Positions 5,957 through 8,232 of a stretch of 8,232 nt of DNA are shown piece by piece (position 1 is the stretch's first letter; every line of letters begins with the position of its first letter). Below the pieces are notes generated by a model. The model did not search any database, was not told the origin of the DNA, and worked only from the letters and a program-made list of their open reading frames with translations. The position numbers were made by a program, and so were the translations under genes. The DNA is taken from contig JAEZUR010000127.1 of NCBI GenBank assembly GCA_023420935.1, forward strand, positions 1 through 8,232, given 5' to 3'. Origin of the DNA: Bacillota bacterium. Lineage in GTDB: Bacteria; Bacillota; Clostridia; Lachnospirales; Lachnospiraceae.

Positions 5957-6880
5957 TTAACCTTTCACTGCTCCAATCATGATACCTTTGACAAAATATC
6001 TCTGGAATATAGGATAGATTAATAAGATTGGTGCTACTACTATAACGGTAACTGTCATACGTATGGATGTTGCAGTTTGAACCGTTGAAAGTACTTGTGC
6101 TACCCCTGCACTACTACTTGCAGAATTAACAAGTTGTTTCAGTGAACTTGCCTGGTTAATATACTGATATAGGATAAATTGCAAGCTGTACAATTTATTA
6201 TCAGTCATAAGAAGCAACGTATCCTGAAAGGAATTCCACTGAGCTACTGCAGTAAAAATAGCAACTGTCGCCATAATAGGTTTAATAACTGGCATAATTA
6301 CACTGAAAAACACTTTCATAGTTCCCGCTCCATCAATCTCAGCTGCCTGTTGCAATTCCTTAGGAATCGACTCAACAAATGTCTTGGCTAGAATAATATA
6401 GAACGGTGAAACAATGGTTGGTAAAATATATCCCAAAAAGTTATTAGTCAGATGAAGATTTCTCATCGTTAAATACCAAGGTATAATACCTGCATTAAAA
6501 TACATTGTTACAATTACAAAACGATACCAAAATTTTCTACGCCACATGCTTTCTCTAGTGAACATAAAACCTAAAAATGCTGTTGTTATTACTGTCAATA
6601 AAGTACCTAATAATGTTCTACCAACTGATATCATTGCAGCATTCATTAAACCGTCAATCTTGAGTGCCTGTATATAATTTGAAAAATGAATCTCCTTAGG
6701 CCAGAAAATAATTAATCCTTTTGAACTCAGTACATTCGAACTGATCGTATTAATAAAAATATAATAAAATGGATAAATACAAACAAAAGCAAATGCTGCA
6801 AAAAATATATAAGTGATTGCCATAACTATCATATCTACAGCACTTTGTTTCTGGCGTATCTTTTTACTTTTATTTTTCAT
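5957..6880 (-). CDS. CUT1 ABC transporter permease, AraQ/LplC type
   Basis: A 307-residue inner-membrane permease of the MalG/AraQ class, the usual second permease of CUT1 sugar transporters. A positively charged N-terminus (KNKSKKIRQKQ) is followed by about six hydrophobic segments, near 16-44, 82-107, 119-137, 149-167, 200-216 and 275-292. The cytoplasmic EAA loop that docks on the ATPase is at 178-197: QAAEIDGAGTMKVFFSVIMP, with the conserved Gly184 and Pro197. The end RYFVKGIMIGAVKG (294-307) is typical of this group. The ATG at 6880 has GGAGG about nine bases upstream, lying in the 18-base gap after the upstream permease stop, so the two are probably translationally coupled. No ATPase gene accompanies the permeases; family members commonly share an MsmX/UgpC-type ATPase encoded elsewhere. 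Confidence 0.92.
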   Translation of the reverse strand: MKNKSKKIRQKQSAVDMIVMAITYIFFAAFAFVCIYPFYYIFINTISSNVLSSKGLIIFWPKEIHFSNYIQALKIDGLMNAAMISVGRTLLGTLLTVITTAFLGFMFTRESMWRRKFWYRFVIVTMYFNAGIIPWYLTMRNLHLTNNFLGYILPTIVSPFYIILAKTFVESIPKELQQAAEIDGAGTMKVFFSVIMPVIKPIMATVAIFTAVAQWNSFQDTLLLMTDNKLYSLQFILYQYINQASSLKQLVNSASSSAGVAQVLSTVQTATSIRMTVTVIVVAPILLIYPIFQRYFVKGIMIGAVKG

Positions 6881-6898
6881 AATAATTCCCCTCCAATA

Positions 6899-7819
6899 TT
6901 AGAAAAAGCTCTCGCCTCTTACCAGTTTTGAAAAACCATTTGCTATGCAAAGCAGAACTACACTGATGACACTCTTAAGAATACTAAGTGCAGTAGAAAC
7001 TGAATAACTACCACTTCCCATGGCTAAATTGAACACATATAAATCCAAAACTTGGATAGATTCTTTATTAAAAGCATTCTGGAATACATAATATTGTTCC
7101 ATTCCATTCGAAAGGAAACTAGCAATTGCTAACATTAATAATACAAAATAAGTAGGTAATATACTTGGAATAGTAATGTATCGAATTCTCTGCATTCTAG
7201 AAGCTCCATCTACCTTAGCAGCTTCATATAATTCTTCATCAATACCAGTAATTGCTGCTATATACATAATGGCAGCCCATCCCAAATTCTTCCATGTAAG
7301 CCATAACCACTGTGTTAACCAAACATGCTCTGAAGACTGAAGGAAAAGAATCGGTTTCTCAATAATTCCTATGGATACTAATAGATGATTAACCATTCCT
7401 GTACTGTTAAATATGTTAAATGCAACTGAATATACTAAAACCCAACTTATGAAGTTTGGAATTGTAGTTACAGTTTGAACAAATTTACGGAATCGAACCA
7501 ATTTTATTTCATTCAAAAATACTGCAAATATCATTGGCAACCATGAAGTCAAAATAGTCAAACCACTCATAGCGAATGTATTTTGAATAACACCCAGAAT
7601 CTGTTTTGTCTTAACTGGGTTTTCTACCAGTGACTTAAACCATTTTAATCCTACGAAATTGTCCATTGTCATTGGCATAGGAGGACGATAATCAAAAAAT
7701 GCGTAAACCCATCCATAAAGTGGGTAATAAGCAAAGATAGTAATTAGTAGAATAAATGGAAATATATACAAAAATTCTCTATATGCTCTTAGTTTCTTTT
7801 TGTTTTGTAAAACCTTCAT
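6899..7819 (-). CDS. CUT1 ABC transporter permease, LplB type
   Basis: A 306-residue inner-membrane permease, first gene of the operon. It opens with a basic stretch (KKKLRAYREF) and the first membrane helix (about 17-38, FLYIFPFILLITIFAYYPLY, typical for LplB/YteP proteins). Further hydrophobic segments lie near 80-102, 118-137, 177-192, 220-237 and 278-294. The EAA loop is at 199-218: EAAKVDGASRMQRIRYITIP, with G205 and P218 as in the family. The C-terminus GFSKLVRGESFF is also characteristic of this group. It would form the membrane channel with the downstream permease. The ATG at 7819 follows AAAGGAG by eight bases. Sequences upstream contain two palindromes that may control the whole operon. 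The sugar is inferred only from the GH95 gene at the operon's end. Confidence 0.92.
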   Translation of the reverse strand: MKVLQNKKKLRAYREFLYIFPFILLITIFAYYPLYGWVYAFFDYRPPMPMTMDNFVGLKWFKSLVENPVKTKQILGVIQNTFAMSGLTILTSWLPMIFAVFLNEIKLVRFRKFVQTVTTIPNFISWVLVYSVAFNIFNSTGMVNHLLVSIGIIEKPILFLQSSEHVWLTQWLWLTWKNLGWAAIMYIAAITGIDEELYEAAKVDGASRMQRIRYITIPSILPTYFVLLMLAIASFLSNGMEQYYVFQNAFNKESIQVLDLYVFNLAMGSGSYSVSTALSILKSVISVVLLCIANGFSKLVRGESFF

Positions 7820-7832
7820 TACTCATTCTCCT

Positions 7833-7846
7833 TTACACAGGTGTAA
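7833..7846. promoter_or_regulatory. Palindrome TTACAC-AG-GTGTAA beside the ribosome site of the first operon gene
   Basis: Perfect 6-bp arms around a 2-base centre, directly adjoining the AAAGGAG of the permease gene. It could be a repressor operator or a small hairpin affecting translation initiation. Confidence 0.4.
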
Positions 7847-7861
7847 CATCTATCTCTTCTT

Positions 7862-7876
7862 TTTTACACTGTAAAA
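7862..7876. promoter_or_regulatory. Palindrome TTTTACA-C-TGTAAAA, candidate operator
   Basis: Perfect 7-bp arms around a single base, centred about 30 bp from the palindrome at 7833-7846 and sharing the core half-site TTACA/TGTAA. It lies 43-57 bases upstream of the first operon gene. The pair looks like tandem binding sites for one dimeric regulator. Confidence 0.45.
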
Positions 7877-8049
7877 TACTCTCTTTTGGAAATCCCATAG
7901 TCAAATCATCATCCTATTTCGCCCATAATTTTATGATAATTGCTAGTATAAGAATATTTTTTAGTATATATTACATAAATATTAACCTGTTTTTTATAGT
8001 CTTGACAGCTAAAATATATACAAAATAACTATGTATATTAACTAAACTA

Positions 8050-8078
8050 ATTGTACGATATTATACCTTTCTATACAA
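8050..8078 (-). promoter_or_regulatory. Possible promoter for the sugar operon
   Basis: Minus strand TTGTAT (8073-8078), 17-base spacer, TACAAT (8050-8055); a TATAAT at 8060-8065 lies within the spacer but lacks a good -35 partner. The -35 is weak (three of six consensus bases), which would fit an activated promoter. It would give a leader of about 220 bases that includes both palindromes. Confidence 0.3.
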
Positions 8079-8184
8079 TGACATATATTCAGCACAATAT
8101 GAACTATTTTAATGCTTATATGATATTTCTTCATCTCAACATGACCTATTGTCATTTTTCCTAAAAAGAGAGACTTAAAAAGAA

Positions 8185-8222
8185 AAATAGTAGGAATTAT
8201 TAATAAACAATTCCTACTATTT
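8185..8222. terminator. Strong bidirectional terminator hairpin upstream of the operon
   Basis: A perfect 14-bp stem, AAATAGTAGGAATT (8185-8198) with AATTCCTACTATTT (8209-8222), and a 10-base loop. Minus-strand reading is followed by TTCTTTTTAAG; plus-strand reading by CTTTTAAATA. It most likely ends a leftward-transcribed gene just beyond the right edge, so the sugar operon is a separate transcription unit. Confidence 0.75.
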
Positions 8223-8232
8223 CTTTTAAATA

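Larger units (their letters stand above)
7820..8232. other. Leader and upstream region of the sugar operon
   Basis: A 413-base, very AT-rich non-coding stretch. It contains the two palindromes near the operon start, a possible promoter near 8050-8078, short AT-rich inverted repeats (for example ATATACA 8016-8022 with TGTATAT 8032-8038, and ATGAC 8141-8145 with GTCAT 8151-8155) and the terminator at 8185-8222. No protein-coding frame here has a ribosome binding site or recognisable product, and I see no known riboswitch. Confidence 0.55.

Noticed and set aside
6179..6391. Plus-strand frame of 70 codons
   Set aside because: Antisense to the AraQ/LplC-type permease, including its EAA loop; no independent evidence.
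8002..8007. Perfect TTGACA on the plus strand
   Set aside because: No acceptable -10 at 16-18 bases (ATAACT/TAACTA), and no plus-strand gene follows before the window edge.
7756..8028. Plus-strand frame of 90 codons with hydrophobic content
   Set aside because: Overlaps the start of the permease gene antisense and continues through AT-rich leader; the hydrophobicity follows from T-rich DNA and there is no ribosome binding site.

Overview
The window is AT-rich, with strong AAGGAG-type ribosome binding sites, short gaps between genes and family content (a CUT1 sugar transporter without its own ATPase, a cytoplasmic GH95 glycosidase, a BspA-type leucine-rich repeat protein). Together these point to a low-GC Gram-positive anaerobe, most likely a plant- or gut-glycan-using clostridium of the Lachnospiraceae type. 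This assignment is inferred from gene content; there is no rRNA or marker gene to prove it.

Layout. (1) Positions 1-309, minus strand: N-terminal 103 codons of a COG2509-type FAD-dependent dehydrogenase, running off the left edge. (2) 310-627: non-coding region between divergent genes, with a promoter for each strand and a small inverted repeat. (3) 628-1134, plus strand: a small leucine-rich repeat (LRR_5) protein closed by an intrinsic terminator. (4) 1182-1613, minus strand: a small lipoprotein with an FMN-binding domain carrying a covalent-flavinylation motif, convergent with the LRR gene. (5) 1779-7819, minus strand: a four-gene carbohydrate operon read right to left: permease (LplB type), permease (AraQ/LplC type), lipid-anchored solute-binding protein, GH95 glycosidase. 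(6) 7820-8232: a 413-base leader/promoter region with two palindromes next to the start of the operon and a 14-bp terminator hairpin at the right edge that insulates it from whatever lies upstream.

How the operon works (inference from families): the lipoprotein captures an oligosaccharide outside the cell, the two permeases import it with energy from an ATPase encoded elsewhere (MsmX type), and the GH95 enzyme, which has no signal peptide, removes an alpha-L-fucosyl or alpha-L-galactosyl cap in the cytoplasm. All catalytic residues known for GH95 can be placed. The residue thought to separate fucosidases from L-galactosidases appears to be Thr rather than His, so an alpha-L-galactosidase is a real possibility. 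Terminator-like hairpins lie on both sides of the binding-protein gene, suggesting unequal expression within the operon.

I see no CRISPR array, tRNA, rRNA or mobile element, and nothing that amounts to a wholly new system. The most interesting points are the substrate question for the GH95 enzyme and the regulatory architecture of its operon.
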